Assembly (NCBI GenBank): GCA_028122555.1
Contig: JAOHSH010000002.1
Coordinates: 1 to 64,000 of the forward strand
Reading direction: 5' to 3'
Origin: Methylophilaceae bacterium
GTDB taxonomy: Bacteria > Pseudomonadota > Gammaproteobacteria > Burkholderiales > Methylophilaceae
DNA length: 64,000 nucleotides
Position numbers and translations under genes: made by a program. Under the pieces are notes generated by a model. That model made no database searches, was not told the DNA's origin, and saw nothing but the letters and a program-made list of their open reading frames with translations. Positions 44,372 through 54,691 of the stretch are shown in pieces (within the stretch, counting starts at the first letter, position 1; the number at the start of each line of letters is the position of its first letter).

Positions 44372-46335
44372 CAGTTAGTCATCTTTTTAATATTATCTTT
44401 AAGTCTTATTGCATATTGATCAAAATCTGTGCGATCTCTGTTAGTAGCTAAGGAAACTATCAAATTATTGCTTCCCTTTTTTACGAGAATCCATAAGCGT
44501 ATTTCTTGAATATAAATCATACAAAATATACCCATCACTAAAAGTATTGAGCCTAAATAAACCCAAATTTGTCCTGGTGATTTTGTCAATTGTAAACCAC
44601 TAGCTTGGACATGATTAAACTCTTTTAATTCAAGATATAAAGGTACGCCATAAAAAAAACTGTCGCTGTATGCAGTGAGAGCATCCTGTATAAATCTTGG
44701 AGAATCGTTGATGGGAAAAGTAATTTTACCTTGATTATCATTTTGGTAGCTCTTAATAAGCTCTTGGCCAACTAAGTAAATGATATTGACATAAGTTTTT
44801 ACTGCTCTTTCTTTGTCTGAAGATTTAACTTGCTTAGGAGTATTTAAATCCATTGTATCTACAACCGAACTATAACCTCCAGTTATAAAAGAATTAAAAA
44901 TATTTTGAGTGCCTCGTCTGAAAGCCTCCTTTTTTTCTTTTGTTTCAAAAGCTGATTCATTAATCCCCTTACTAATAGCATCTCTAACTTTTTGCGGGTT
45001 ATTTAGTAACGACTTAAAAATCATAAACCCTTCAAGACTTAAATTCTTATCTGCAGGGATCTTAAGGTATTTAAATTCTTCTTGAGGTGAGTCTCTAGTC
45101 CCGCTCATAAAATAATAATTTCCATCAACAGATATTGGGAATTGATAAGTTTGATATTCTTTAGCTTGTCCAGATTCATTTCTAACTTTATACAAAAAAT
45201 TAGGCCCTACATTGGTTGGCTTTAGTTTTTGTTCTGAATTGTTACTTATTTCTAAAATATTAAACTTTCTAAAATCTTTAAATTCAAAAGTTAAATTTTT
45301 ATTTTCAAAAGTAAGTTTATTGTTTTTAAAAACTTCTGAATTCATCTTAAAAGATGGTTGAGAAGAATTTAAATTCCAGACTAATAAATCTAATTGTGAT
45401 CCTCCATCCTCAAAAGCGGCTTGATAAATTGTTACCCCTTTGTAAGTTAAAGGCTTATTAACACTAATTGTTTTTGTAATAGACTCCCCTGTTTTTTTAT
45501 CTCTTACTAATAAATCACTTTTAAATGATTTAGGTTGTCCTGTTGAGTAATGTTCAATATTGAAATCTTTTAAAGTAATTGAAAATGGTATTTCTTGAAC
45601 AAGATAGCCCTCCTTAGCTCTCAAAATCGCAGCTGTTTTTGTATCACCTTCTGATAATAAAATACTTGCTCTATATGAGAGATTATTTTCACTCATTCTG
45701 CCAGCTAGAGGTATTTGGGATAGTTCTTGATCTAAGACCTGAATTTGTTTAGTCCCCATTAACTCCTGAACTTTAAAAACTAAATTTCCGTCTAACAATC
45801 CGCCAACACTAATAACTACTATAGCAAGATGGGTAAAAATATAACCTAATTTCTGAAGGTCGCCTTTTTTTGCAATTATTAAATCTCCCTCTTCATTGCT
45901 GATTTTATGTTTAACCTTATAATTATTTGAGCTTAAGAATTCTATGATTTTTTTTGCTTTAAATTTTTTTGTTGAAAATTGATATGAATGCTTAAAAGAA
46001 AGTAGTGATTTTTCTCTAATACGATCTTGAAAACTTTTATAATCTTTCAATATTTTGGGGGTATTTCTAGAAATACATAACGAAGTAGATGTAATTAAGA
46101 AAATTAATATCGCCAAAAACCAAAAAGCTTGATACACATTATACAATCCCAATTGATTAAAAATATCAAACCAAAATTGTCCAAATTTAATAATATAATT
46201 ATTATAGGGTTCATTTTGTTTTAAAACGGTGCCAATAACTGAGGCAACAGCAAGGAGAGAAAACATTGTGATTGCAAATCGCATTGTGCTCAAAAGATGA
46301 ATAAAACTTTCTAAATTTTTATTTGATTTTTTCAA
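44371..46335 (-). CDS. resB: Cytochrome c biogenesis protein ResB/Ccs1
   Basis: 654 aa; SMRFAITMFSLLAVASVIGTVLKQNEP. Confidence 0.93.
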   Translation of the reverse strand: MKKSNKNLESFIHLLSTMRFAITMFSLLAVASVIGTVLKQNEPYNNYIIKFGQFWFDIFNQLGLYNVYQAFWFLAILIFLITSTSLCISRNTPKILKDYKSFQDRIREKSLLSFKHSYQFSTKKFKAKKIIEFLSSNNYKVKHKISNEEGDLIIAKKGDLQKLGYIFTHLAIVVISVGGLLDGNLVFKVQELMGTKQIQVLDQELSQIPLAGRMSENNLSYRASILLSEGDTKTAAILRAKEGYLVQEIPFSITLKDFNIEHYSTGQPKSFKSDLLVRDKKTGESITKTISVNKPLTYKGVTIYQAAFEDGGSQLDLLVWNLNSSQPSFKMNSEVFKNNKLTFENKNLTFEFKDFRKFNILEISNNSEQKLKPTNVGPNFLYKVRNESGQAKEYQTYQFPISVDGNYYFMSGTRDSPQEEFKYLKIPADKNLSLEGFMIFKSLLNNPQKVRDAISKGINESAFETKEKKEAFRRGTQNIFNSFITGGYSSVVDTMDLNTPKQVKSSDKERAVKTYVNIIYLVGQELIKSYQNDNQGKITFPINDSPRFIQDALTAYSDSFFYGVPLYLELKEFNHVQASGLQLTKSPGQIWVYLGSILLVMGIFCMIYIQEIRLWILVKKGSNNLIVSLATNRDRTDFDQYAIRLKDNIKKMTN

Positions 46336-46411
46336 AAATAACGAGTTTTAATATTTATAGACAAATGACAACTAACGATAATTTAAGTTGCATCCTAGTT
46401 AATAGAATTAA

Positions 46412-47035
46412 TTACCTTAAACCTTGAATATAATCTGATACAGCCTGCATTTCTTTTTCAGTCAACTTCTGGGCTATAGTTCGCATAACTGAATCGGGAT
46501 CATTTTTTCTTAATTCAAGTCTAAATGAATTTAATTGAGATAAAGTGTATTGAGAATGCTGTGCATTTAATCTTGGGTATTTATCTGGTATTCCATGTCC
46601 TGAAGGGCCATGACAACTCGCACAGGCTGCTACTCCTTTACTTTTTAAACCAGCACGAAAAATTTCTTCGCCCAAAGAACCAATACCATTTTTTTCTGAT
46701 AAAGATAACAAAATATCTTGCTCTGAGAAATATTGACCAAGATTTATCATATCTTTTTCAGTTAAATTTGCTACCATTCCAGCCATTACTGCATTTTCTC
46801 TAAGTCCACTTTTAAAATTTTTCAATTGCTTAGTGATATATGCTGCATGTTGTCCTCCTAATTTAGGATTAACTGGAATTAAGCTATTTCCATCAATTGC
46901 GTGGCAAGCAATACATAAATTATTAATGATTTTCTTTGTACTAGCCAATTCTGTTTTAGATAGACTAATTTCTGCGCTAACAACAAAACTTAGAAAAGTA
47001 AAAATTAAACCAGTAAATTGAAAGATTCTTATCAT
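46412..47035 (-). CDS. Diheme cytochrome c4-type protein
   Basis: Two heme motifs CIACH and CASCH; signal peptide. Confidence 0.93.
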   Translation of the reverse strand: MIRIFQFTGLIFTFLSFVVSAEISLSKTELASTKKIINNLCIACHAIDGNSLIPVNPKLGGQHAAYITKQLKNFKSGLRENAVMAGMVANLTEKDMINLGQYFSEQDILLSLSEKNGIGSLGEEIFRAGLKSKGVAACASCHGPSGHGIPDKYPRLNAQHSQYTLSQLNSFRLELRKNDPDSVMRTIAQKLTEKEMQAVSDYIQGLR

Positions 47036-47036
47036 T

Positions 47037-47052
47037 ATAACTCCGAAGTTAT
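47037..47052 (-). promoter_or_regulatory. Mini-hairpin covering the Shine-Dalgarno of the cytochrome c4 gene
   Basis: Minus strand ATAACT-TCGG-AGTTAT; GGAG 5 nt from ATG lies half in loop, half in stem. Confidence 0.4.
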
Positions 47053-47130
47053 TTCTTTTAAAAGGCTACATTTTAACTAAAATATGCACAACGTGATAGC
47101 ATTAACTCGAGAATAAAAGGGAAATCAGCA

Positions 47131-47769
47131 ATGGCTTTTTTACAAAATGCTAAATTTATTACTTCAGTAAATCACTTTGATGAACTTCCAATCGATGAAG
47201 GAATTGAAATTGCATTTGCTGGAAGGTCAAATGCAGGTAAATCAAGCGCTATTAATTCTTTAAGTAAACAAAATCGTCTTGCTTATGTAAGTAAACAACC
47301 AGGCAGAACTCAATTAATAAACTTTTTTAGTATTGGAAATCATATGTCATTAGTTGATCTTCCTGGGTATGGATATGCAAAAGTACCTGGCACCATTAAA
47401 GATCATTGGGTTAAAACTTTACCTCGATATCTTCAAGAAAGAAATAGTTTAGCTGGACTTATTATTGTAATGGATATCAGAAGGCCTCTAACAAAATTAG
47501 ATATTCAAATGCTTGATTGGTTTGCTCCAAGACTTAAGCCAATTCACATATTACTAACAAAATCTGATAAATTATCAAGAGATAAATCTCTTAGAACACT
47601 AGATGATGTAAAAAAAATAGTTCAAACAAAATGGTCAAATTCTTTCCAGAAAAATTGTACTATTCAACTTTTTTCGAGTTTAAAAAAACAAGGTGTTGAA
47701 GAGGCAGATACAATTATTCAAAGCTGGTTAACTCTTAACAAAAATCATATCCCAAACTTGGTGCCCTAA
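47131..47769 (+). CDS. engB: Ribosome biogenesis GTP-binding protein EngB/YsxC
   Basis: GRSNAGKSSAINSL; VDLPGYGYAKV. Confidence 0.96.
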   Translation: MAFLQNAKFITSVNHFDELPIDEGIEIAFAGRSNAGKSSAINSLSKQNRLAYVSKQPGRTQLINFFSIGNHMSLVDLPGYGYAKVPGTIKDHWVKTLPRYLQERNSLAGLIIVMDIRRPLTKLDIQMLDWFAPRLKPIHILLTKSDKLSRDKSLRTLDDVKKIVQTKWSNSFQKNCTIQLFSSLKKQGVEEADTIIQSWLTLNKNHIPNLVP

Positions 47770-48405
47770 ATTAACCCCTCGGTTTTCATATTTAGTTATA
47801 GGTCTATATGAGGGTTTTTTAGAAAAATCACTATTTCTAGGTTTATATATTAGATTTTTCTCAAATAACTTTATTATCCAATTAGCATAATCATCCCAAT
47901 CTGTTGCTATATGAATATAACCTCCTTTTTTTAATTTTCTACTTATTAACTCTAGGAAAGGTTGCTGAACTAATCTTCTTTTATTATGACGTTTCTTATG
48001 CCACGGATCTGGAAAAAAAATATGCACTGCATCTAAGCTCTCATCAAGAACCATTTTTTCTAATACTTCAACTGCATCATGCTGAATGATCCTTAAATTT
48101 TTTATATCTTTTTCTTTAATTATATTTAAAAGATTTCCAACTCCGGGAGAATGAACATCGATTGCAATAAAATTTGAGTTCCTAATAATTTTAGCAATTT
48201 CAGCAGTTGTATGCCCCATTCCAAAACCTATTTCAATAATTCTTTTTTTTTCACTTTTAAAAATATTTTCCCATTCCAAAACATTATTCCCAAAAGGAAT
48301 AGTATAAATTGGGGAAAGTAATTTAATGCCCTTTAATTGATACTTAGTAAGCCGTCCCTGCCTAAGCACATAACTTCTAATAGGTCTAATTTTTGAAATA
48401 GTCAT
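47728..48405 (-). CDS. trmB: tRNA (guanine-N7-)-methyltransferase
   Basis: IEIGFGMGHTTAEIA; VHIFFPDPWHKKRHNKRRLVQ; LGHQVWDMIF. Confidence 0.96.
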   Translation of the reverse strand: MTISKIRPIRSYVLRQGRLTKYQLKGIKLLSPIYTIPFGNNVLEWENIFKSEKKRIIEIGFGMGHTTAEIAKIIRNSNFIAIDVHSPGVGNLLNIIKEKDIKNLRIIQHDAVEVLEKMVLDESLDAVHIFFPDPWHKKRHNKRRLVQQPFLELISRKLKKGGYIHIATDWDDYANWIIKLFEKNLIYKPRNSDFSKKPSYRPITKYENRGVNLGHQVWDMIFVKS

Positions 48406-48482
48406 TTGATAGTTATAAAGAATTTTATGAAATTTTTCATATTGATAGATTATAATAACCTCAAATAATATTTAAACCGAAA

Positions 48483-49232
48483 ATGAATAAAAAAAAACAA
48501 GTTGCAATAATAACTGGTGGAGCTAAAAGAGTTGGCAAAGCAATATGTCAAAGACTCCACAAAGCCAATATTGACTTAATTATTCATTATAGAAATTCAA
48601 AGTCAGAAGCAATTGCTCTTCAAAATCAATTAAATAAAATTAGAAAAAGTTCTGTTTCAATAATTCAAGCAGATCTTTTAGATCCAAGTAGCTATGCCTT
48701 AATTATTAATGAGTCAATTAAAATTTATGGGCAATTAAATTTTCTTATTAATAATGCTTCAACTTATTATCCAACTAAAATAGATAATATTAATGAAATT
48801 AATTGGAATGAACTCATTGGAAGTAACCTTAAAGCATCTCTCTTCTTATCTAAAGAAGCTAGTCCTTTTTTAAAAAAAACTAACGGTTCTATAATTAATA
48901 TTACTGATGCGCATATAACAAATCCTAAAAAAAATTATATTATCTATTCAATTGCAAAATCTGGATTAACGACATTAACTAAATCACTCGCACAAGAACT
49001 TGGTCCAGAAATTAGAGTAAATGCAGTTGCGCCTGGTCCTGTTCTGTGGCCAGAGAAATCAAATGAGTTTAATGAGAAATACCAAAAAAAAGTTATTTCA
49101 CAAACTATGCTCAAAAAAGTTGGTGCTGCAGATGACATTGCTAAAGCAGTCGAGTTCTTATTATTGAATGCGCCATTTATTACAAGTCATATATTAAATG
49201 TAGATGGTGGCAGATCCTTCAATAGTGAATAA
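48483..49232 (+). CDS. SDR family oxidoreductase, pteridine reductase/FolM-like
   Basis: TGGAKRVGKAI cofactor motif; NNAS; YSIAKSGL; VAPGPV. Confidence 0.8.
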   Translation: MNKKKQVAIITGGAKRVGKAICQRLHKANIDLIIHYRNSKSEAIALQNQLNKIRKSSVSIIQADLLDPSSYALIINESIKIYGQLNFLINNASTYYPTKIDNINEINWNELIGSNLKASLFLSKEASPFLKKTNGSIINITDAHITNPKKNYIIYSIAKSGLTTLTKSLAQELGPEIRVNAVAPGPVLWPEKSNEFNEKYQKKVISQTMLKKVGAADDIAKAVEFLLLNAPFITSHILNVDGGRSFNSE

Positions 49233-49359
49233 AAATTTAAACACCTTTCATTTTTTTAACAATAATACTTTGACTTTTTATTTGATTTAGCTTGAATAGT
49301 TCTAACTTTATCCTTATGATGCATAATTTTTACTAGATATAAGCCTTAATAAAATAATA

Positions 49360-51858
49360 ATGACAAAACTACTCATAGTTGAATCCCCATCCAAAGCAAA
49401 AACATTGTCTAAGTATTTAGGGAGCGACTTTGAAGTTCTAGCATCTTACGGTCATATAAGAAACCTACTTCCAAAATCAGAAGGTATTAATACCGATAAT
49501 TTTGAAATGAAATATGCTCTTATCGACAGAAACAAAAGACACATGGATGCAATTACAAAGGCAGTAAAAAAATCTGATGCTGTACTCCTAGCTACTGATC
49601 CTGATAGAGAGGGAGAGGCAATTGCCTGGCATATCGCTGAAATTTTAAATGAAAAAAAATTATTAAAAAATAAATTACTTAAACGAGTTGTATTCCAAGA
49701 AATTACAAAATCAGCTATTATTCAAGCAATTGAAGAGCCAAGAGATATAGCATTGGCATTAGTCAGAGCTCAACAATCAAGACAAGCTTTAGATTATCTA
49801 ATAGGCTTTAATTTATCCCCTTTACTTTGGTCAAAAATACGTTATGGTCTTTCTGCTGGACGAGTTCAAAGCCCTGCACTAAGATTAATAATGGAACGTG
49901 AAGCAGAAATAGGGAAATTTTTAGCTAAAGAATATTGGACTTTACATCTAGAAGCAAAAAAAAATCAATCCCAATTTTCTTCGAAATTATATATTTTTAA
50001 TAATGAAAAATTAGAGCAGTTTACAGTAAATGAAAAGAAACAAAGTGAAAAAATTGTTGGTGAATTACTTTTAAAAAGTGGTGGTAAGACTAGAATTTCA
50101 AGGATTGATAAAAAACAAAGAATTAGAAATCCTGCAGCGCCATTTACAACATCTACACTCCAACAACAGGCTGTAAGAAAACTTGGTTTTACAACAAAAC
50201 GGACTATGATCATTGCACAAAAACTATACGAAGGTATTGATACCGGAAGTGAAACAGTTGGACTGATTTCTTATATGCGAACTGATTCAATGACTTTATC
50301 AAATGATGTAATACAACAAATAAGAGAACACATAAAAAATAATTACGATTCAGACTATCTCCCACAAATTGCTATTGGCTACAAAACAAAAGCAAAAAAT
50401 GCCCAAGAAGCTCATGAGGCAATCAGACCAACAGATATAAGTAAAACTCCTAAAAATTTAAAAAAATATCTGAGCGATGAACAGTTCAAACTTTATGAAA
50501 TGATTTGGCAAAGAACATTATCTTGTCAAATGACTCCAGCTATATTTGACGCAGTTAGTGTGGACCTTGAAATTGGAAAAGGGGAAAGTATTTTTAGAGC
50601 ATCGGGTCAAACCTTAAAATTTCCGGGTTTTATGTCAGTCTATATGGAAGATGAAGATACGCCTTCTAATGAAAAAGAAGATTCTTCAACACTCCCACCT
50701 TTAGAAGTTGGTGAAATTTTGAACATCGAAAGAATAAAAGGTGAGCAACACTTTACTGAACCACCACCAAGATATTCAGAAGCAAGCCTTGTTAAAACTT
50801 TAGAAGAATATGGTATCGGGAGACCCTCAACTTATTCAAGTATTATTTCAACACTTCAAGATAGGGAATACGTTATTCTTGAAAAAAAAAGATTCATGCC
50901 GACTGATGTTGGTAAAGTTGTAAATGATTTCTTAACTGAGCACTTCAGCCATTATGTAGATTATGATTTCACTGCACAATTAGAATCGCAATTAGATGAT
51001 ATTGCAGCTGATAAAAAAGAATGGTTATCAGTTTTAGCTAATTTTTGGAAAGACTTTAATCACCAAGTTAGTGAGAAAAAAGATTTGGACCGTTCTAAAA
51101 TAACTCAAAAATCTATTGATGAAGATTGTCCAAAGTGTAGTAAACCATTGCTGTCTAAACTAGGTAAAAGGGGTAATTTCATTGCATGCTCTGGATATCC
51201 AGATTGTGACTTTACAAGAAGTACAAACGGTGACCTTCCTCAAGAGCCAAAAATAATAGCTGTTGAAAAAGAAACTAAACAAAATATATTATTATTAATT
51301 GGTCCATATGGTCCTTATCTTCAGTTGGGTGAGCAAAGTGAAGATAAGAAAATTAAGCCGAAAAGAATAACTATTCCAAGTGAAATATCATTAACAGACC
51401 TCAATGAAGAAATTGCTTTGAAATTAATTTCATTACCAAGAGATTTAGGTGAACATCCTGAAACTGGCAAAAAGATTATTGCAAATATTGGTAGATTTGG
51501 CCCATACGTAAATCATAATGGAAAATTCAAATCCATTCCTAAAGATGAAGACTTATTTAAGATATCTTTAGAAAAAGCAATTGACCTTCTTAAACCGATT
51601 AAAAAAATTGGTGATGATCCTGAAAATAAAAGCTCCATTGATATTTACAAAGGTAGGTTTGGTTTTTATATTCAAAGAGGTTCACTAAAGGTAAATATTG
51701 CTAAAAATGTTGATCCGGAATCTATTAGTCTGGAAGATTCCTTAAGTCTATTGTCAAAAAAACAAATTGAAGAGGATAATAAGAAAAAGAAACCAGCAAA
51801 AAAGAAACCAGCAAAAAAGAAACCAGCAAAAAAGAAACCAGCAAAAAATTTAACTTAG
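49360..51858 (+). CDS. topA: DNA topoisomerase I
   Basis: TKLLIVESPSKAKTLSKYL; LISYMRTDSMTLS; one C4 zinc finger; KKPAK-repeat tail. Confidence 0.98.
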   Translation: MTKLLIVESPSKAKTLSKYLGSDFEVLASYGHIRNLLPKSEGINTDNFEMKYALIDRNKRHMDAITKAVKKSDAVLLATDPDREGEAIAWHIAEILNEKKLLKNKLLKRVVFQEITKSAIIQAIEEPRDIALALVRAQQSRQALDYLIGFNLSPLLWSKIRYGLSAGRVQSPALRLIMEREAEIGKFLAKEYWTLHLEAKKNQSQFSSKLYIFNNEKLEQFTVNEKKQSEKIVGELLLKSGGKTRISRIDKKQRIRNPAAPFTTSTLQQQAVRKLGFTTKRTMIIAQKLYEGIDTGSETVGLISYMRTDSMTLSNDVIQQIREHIKNNYDSDYLPQIAIGYKTKAKNAQEAHEAIRPTDISKTPKNLKKYLSDEQFKLYEMIWQRTLSCQMTPAIFDAVSVDLEIGKGESIFRASGQTLKFPGFMSVYMEDEDTPSNEKEDSSTLPPLEVGEILNIERIKGEQHFTEPPPRYSEASLVKTLEEYGIGRPSTYSSIISTLQDREYVILEKKRFMPTDVGKVVNDFLTEHFSHYVDYDFTAQLESQLDDIAADKKEWLSVLANFWKDFNHQVSEKKDLDRSKITQKSIDEDCPKCSKPLLSKLGKRGNFIACSGYPDCDFTRSTNGDLPQEPKIIAVEKETKQNILLLIGPYGPYLQLGEQSEDKKIKPKRITIPSEISLTDLNEEIALKLISLPRDLGEHPETGKKIIANIGRFGPYVNHNGKFKSIPKDEDLFKISLEKAIDLLKPIKKIGDDPENKSSIDIYKGRFGFYIQRGSLKVNIAKNVDPESISLEDSLSLLSKKQIEEDNKKKKPAKKKPAKKKPAKKKPAKNLT
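51787..51846 (+). repeat. Four identical 15-nt tandem repeats (aagaaaccagcaaaa) at the topA 3' end
   Basis: Direct reading; encodes KKPAK x4. Confidence 0.97.
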
Positions 51859-52727
51859 GTTTTCTTTTTATTTATCCTATTCATCCAATTTCTAATTCTT
51901 TTAACATCAGCAAATCTGGTCAATTTTCCGTAAGAATTCAATAAGACAATAATTATAGGCTCTCCATCAATAACTGTTTGTAAGACTAAACATCTACCCG
52001 CCTCTCTAATAAAGCCAGTTTTTGATAATCCGATATTCCATATACCTCTTCTTACTAAAGGATTAGTATTATTAAAGCCAATACTATTTTTCTTTTTACC
52101 AATTTTAATACTTTCGGAAGGCGAGGTTGTTAATTTCCTAATTACAGAATATTGATATGCAGCTCTTACTAATTTAAGTAAATCTTTTGCTGTAGAAATA
52201 TTTCTTTTATCCAGTCCGGTAGGATCTCGAAATTGGCTATTTTGCATTCCTAACTGAATTGCTTTTACGTTCATTGCATTAATAAAACCTTTTCTACCAG
52301 ATGGATATGAGCGACTTAAGGCAAAAGCTGCTCTATTATCAGATGATATTAATGCTGCTTTTAATAGCTCATATCTGCTTAATTTTGATCCAATTGGTAA
52401 TCTTGAGGTCGTTCGCTTTACTCTATCAATATCAGCTTTTGTTATTTTAATTTTTTTATTAAGATCCATACCAGAATCAAGAACTACCATAGCAGTCATC
52501 AATTTAGTTAAAGATGCAATAGATGCTTTTACATCCGATTTTTTTTCATAAATAACCTCACCTGTATTTTGATTCACTACAATTGCTTTCAAAGAGCGAA
52601 CTTTTAAACTTTTACTATTTTTAACGTAAAGGCTTATATTTTTTGAGGAGAGAGGTTCTTTTGCAAAGGCTTGATGGGTAGAAAATAAAAATAAAACTAA
52701 TAAAATACTTTTTAAAAACAAATTCAC
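51855..52727 (-). CDS. pbpG: D-alanyl-D-alanine endopeptidase (PBP7-like)
   Basis: SLTK, SDN and KTG active-site motifs; signal peptide. Confidence 0.93.
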   Translation of the reverse strand: MNLFLKSILLVLFLFSTHQAFAKEPLSSKNISLYVKNSKSLKVRSLKAIVVNQNTGEVIYEKKSDVKASIASLTKLMTAMVVLDSGMDLNKKIKITKADIDRVKRTTSRLPIGSKLSRYELLKAALISSDNRAAFALSRSYPSGRKGFINAMNVKAIQLGMQNSQFRDPTGLDKRNISTAKDLLKLVRAAYQYSVIRKLTTSPSESIKIGKKKNSIGFNNTNPLVRRGIWNIGLSKTGFIREAGRCLVLQTVIDGEPIIIVLLNSYGKLTRFADVKRIRNWMNRINKKKT

Positions 52728-52834
52728 TAAAAACCCTTGATTTATTTAACTTCACATGATGATATACAGTTTAATTTTATTTGTCACTCTAAAATTATAG
52801 TGTAGTGTTTAATCTAAATTAAGTTAGGAAAATA

Positions 52835-53212
52835 ATGAATTATATTGATGGTTTATTTTACACAAAAGAACATATATGGATAAAGCCCTATCAAGAAAAT
52901 GAATACCTCCTAGGTATTACAGATTTTGCTCAAGGCTTGTTAGGAGATATTGTTTACATTGACATCACTTTAGGAAATAAATTTAAAATGAATTCTCCAT
53001 TAGGGTCAATTGAGTCTGTCAAAACTGCATCAGATATTATTGCTCCTGCAAATGGTGAAATTACTTTTATTAATAAAGACTCTATAAATAATCCAGAAAG
53101 TATAAATGAAAAACCTCATGAAATTTGGCTATGCAAAATTTCACTTGTAAATAAATTCAACGAGGAAGATTACTTATCTAAAGAAGAATACCTATCATTC
53201 ATAGAAAATTAA
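52835..53212 (+). CDS. gcvH: GcvH-like lipoyl protein (orphan)
   Basis: YTKEHIW; LGDIVYIDITLG; ESVKTASDIIAPANGEI with lipoyl Lys. Confidence 0.85.
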   Translation: MNYIDGLFYTKEHIWIKPYQENEYLLGITDFAQGLLGDIVYIDITLGNKFKMNSPLGSIESVKTASDIIAPANGEITFINKDSINNPESINEKPHEIWLCKISLVNKFNEEDYLSKEEYLSFIEN

Positions 53213-53215
53213 TTC

Positions 53216-54691
53216 TTACTTTGTTGTTCTATTAATAAGAAATTCACTTAATAAACTTACTGGGCGCCCAGTTGAACCTTTGGCATTTCCAGACTTCCAT
53301 GCAGTTCCTGCGATATCTATGTGGGCCCAATTATATTTTTTAGCAAACCTTGATAAAAAACAAGCTGCTGTTATGCTTCCTGCCGCTCGCCCACCAATAT
53401 TTGCCATATCTGCAAAATTACTATTAAGTTGAGGTTGATATTCATCCGTCATTGGCATCTGCCATACTGGATCTAATGCCTTTTCTCCTGCAGTCTTTAA
53501 TTCATCAGCCAATGCATTGTAGTTACTAAACACCGCGGAAATATGATGGCCTAATGCAATAACACAAGCACCAGTTAAAGTAGCAACATCAATAACAACT
53601 TCAGGTTTAAATCTTTCTGAATAAGTCAAAGCATCACATAATATTAATCTACCTTCAGCATCAGTATTAAGTACTTCTATAGTTTGCCCAGACATACTTT
53701 TGACTATGTCTCCAGGTTTTACAGCTTTACCATCAGGTAAATTTTCACATGTTGGGACAACCATAATTATATTTAAGGGTAAATTTAATTCTCCTACTGT
53801 TTTCATTACACCTAAGACTGTTGCAGCACCACCCATATCATATTTCATTTCATCCATAGCTGGTGAGGGTTTAATTGATATACCGCCTGCATCAAATGTT
53901 ATTCCCTTCCCTACCAATACTATTGGTTTTTGATTTTTTGTTCCCTTCTTATGTTCTAAGACTATAAATTTAGGCGCCTCTCTACTTCCTTTTGCAACTG
54001 ACAGAAAAGATCCCATTTTTAACTTCTCAATTTGCTTTTGCTCTAAAATAGTCACTTTCATTTTGTATTCACGTGCTATTTTTTTTGCTTCAATAGCAAG
54101 ATAAGTTGGTGTACAAATATTTGGAGGTAAATTACCAAGGTCTTTGGTAAGGTCTAAACCTTTACCAATTGCCTGACCATTCTTTAGTCCCTGTTTTATT
54201 TCTTTTGTAACCGAAGTATTTGTATGCAGATAAACTTGGAAGTTTGCAGGTTTCGATTTATTTTGAGTTTTTAGTGAATTTATAATATATCCTTGATCAA
54301 TTAAAGCTCTTACAAGATATTCAGTTGTAGCTTGTTCTGTTATAAACTTATTAACGAATTGATTAATTGGAAATATAATCTTTGTAAAATTTATATTTTT
54401 TAGTTCATTAGATGCACTCACTATCCCCTTAAAAAATTGTTTTGGAGTTAAATCTTTATGGACTCCAATTCTTAATAAAATTATTCTTGAGTATGTATTA
54501 CTACCATGAACTAATAATGTTGAACCAGTTCTTTTATCAAGATCACCCAACTTCAAAATTTTATTCAAATGTTTCAAAGTCATATTATCTATTTGTTTCT
54601 CGCATAATATTTGATTTTTATCATTGACTGCCAATGTTATAATATCAGCAGGTATACGGGCAATTAAATCTGTTTTTATGGTGAATTTCAT
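53216..54691 (-). CDS. pepA: Leucyl aminopeptidase
   Basis: GKGITFDAGGISIKPS; NTDAEGRLILCDAL. Confidence 0.97.
   Translation of the reverse strand: MKFTIKTDLIARIPADIITLAVNDKNQILCEKQIDNMTLKHLNKILKLGDLDKRTGSTLLVHGSNTYSRIILLRIGVHKDLTPKQFFKGIVSASNELKNINFTKIIFPINQFVNKFITEQATTEYLVRALIDQGYIINSLKTQNKSKPANFQVYLHTNTSVTKEIKQGLKNGQAIGKGLDLTKDLGNLPPNICTPTYLAIEAKKIAREYKMKVTILEQKQIEKLKMGSFLSVAKGSREAPKFIVLEHKKGTKNQKPIVLVGKGITFDAGGISIKPSPAMDEMKYDMGGAATVLGVMKTVGELNLPLNIIMVVPTCENLPDGKAVKPGDIVKSMSGQTIEVLNTDAEGRLILCDALTYSERFKPEVVIDVATLTGACVIALGHHISAVFSNYNALADELKTAGEKALDPVWQMPMTDEYQPQLNSNFADMANIGGRAAGSITAACFLSRFAKKYNWAHIDIAGTAWKSGNAKGSTGRPVSLLSEFLINRTTK

Noticed and set aside
49233-49359. Possible topA promoter (TTGACT near 49272)
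   Set aside because: The hexamer at the expected spacing is a poor -10; not supportable by eye
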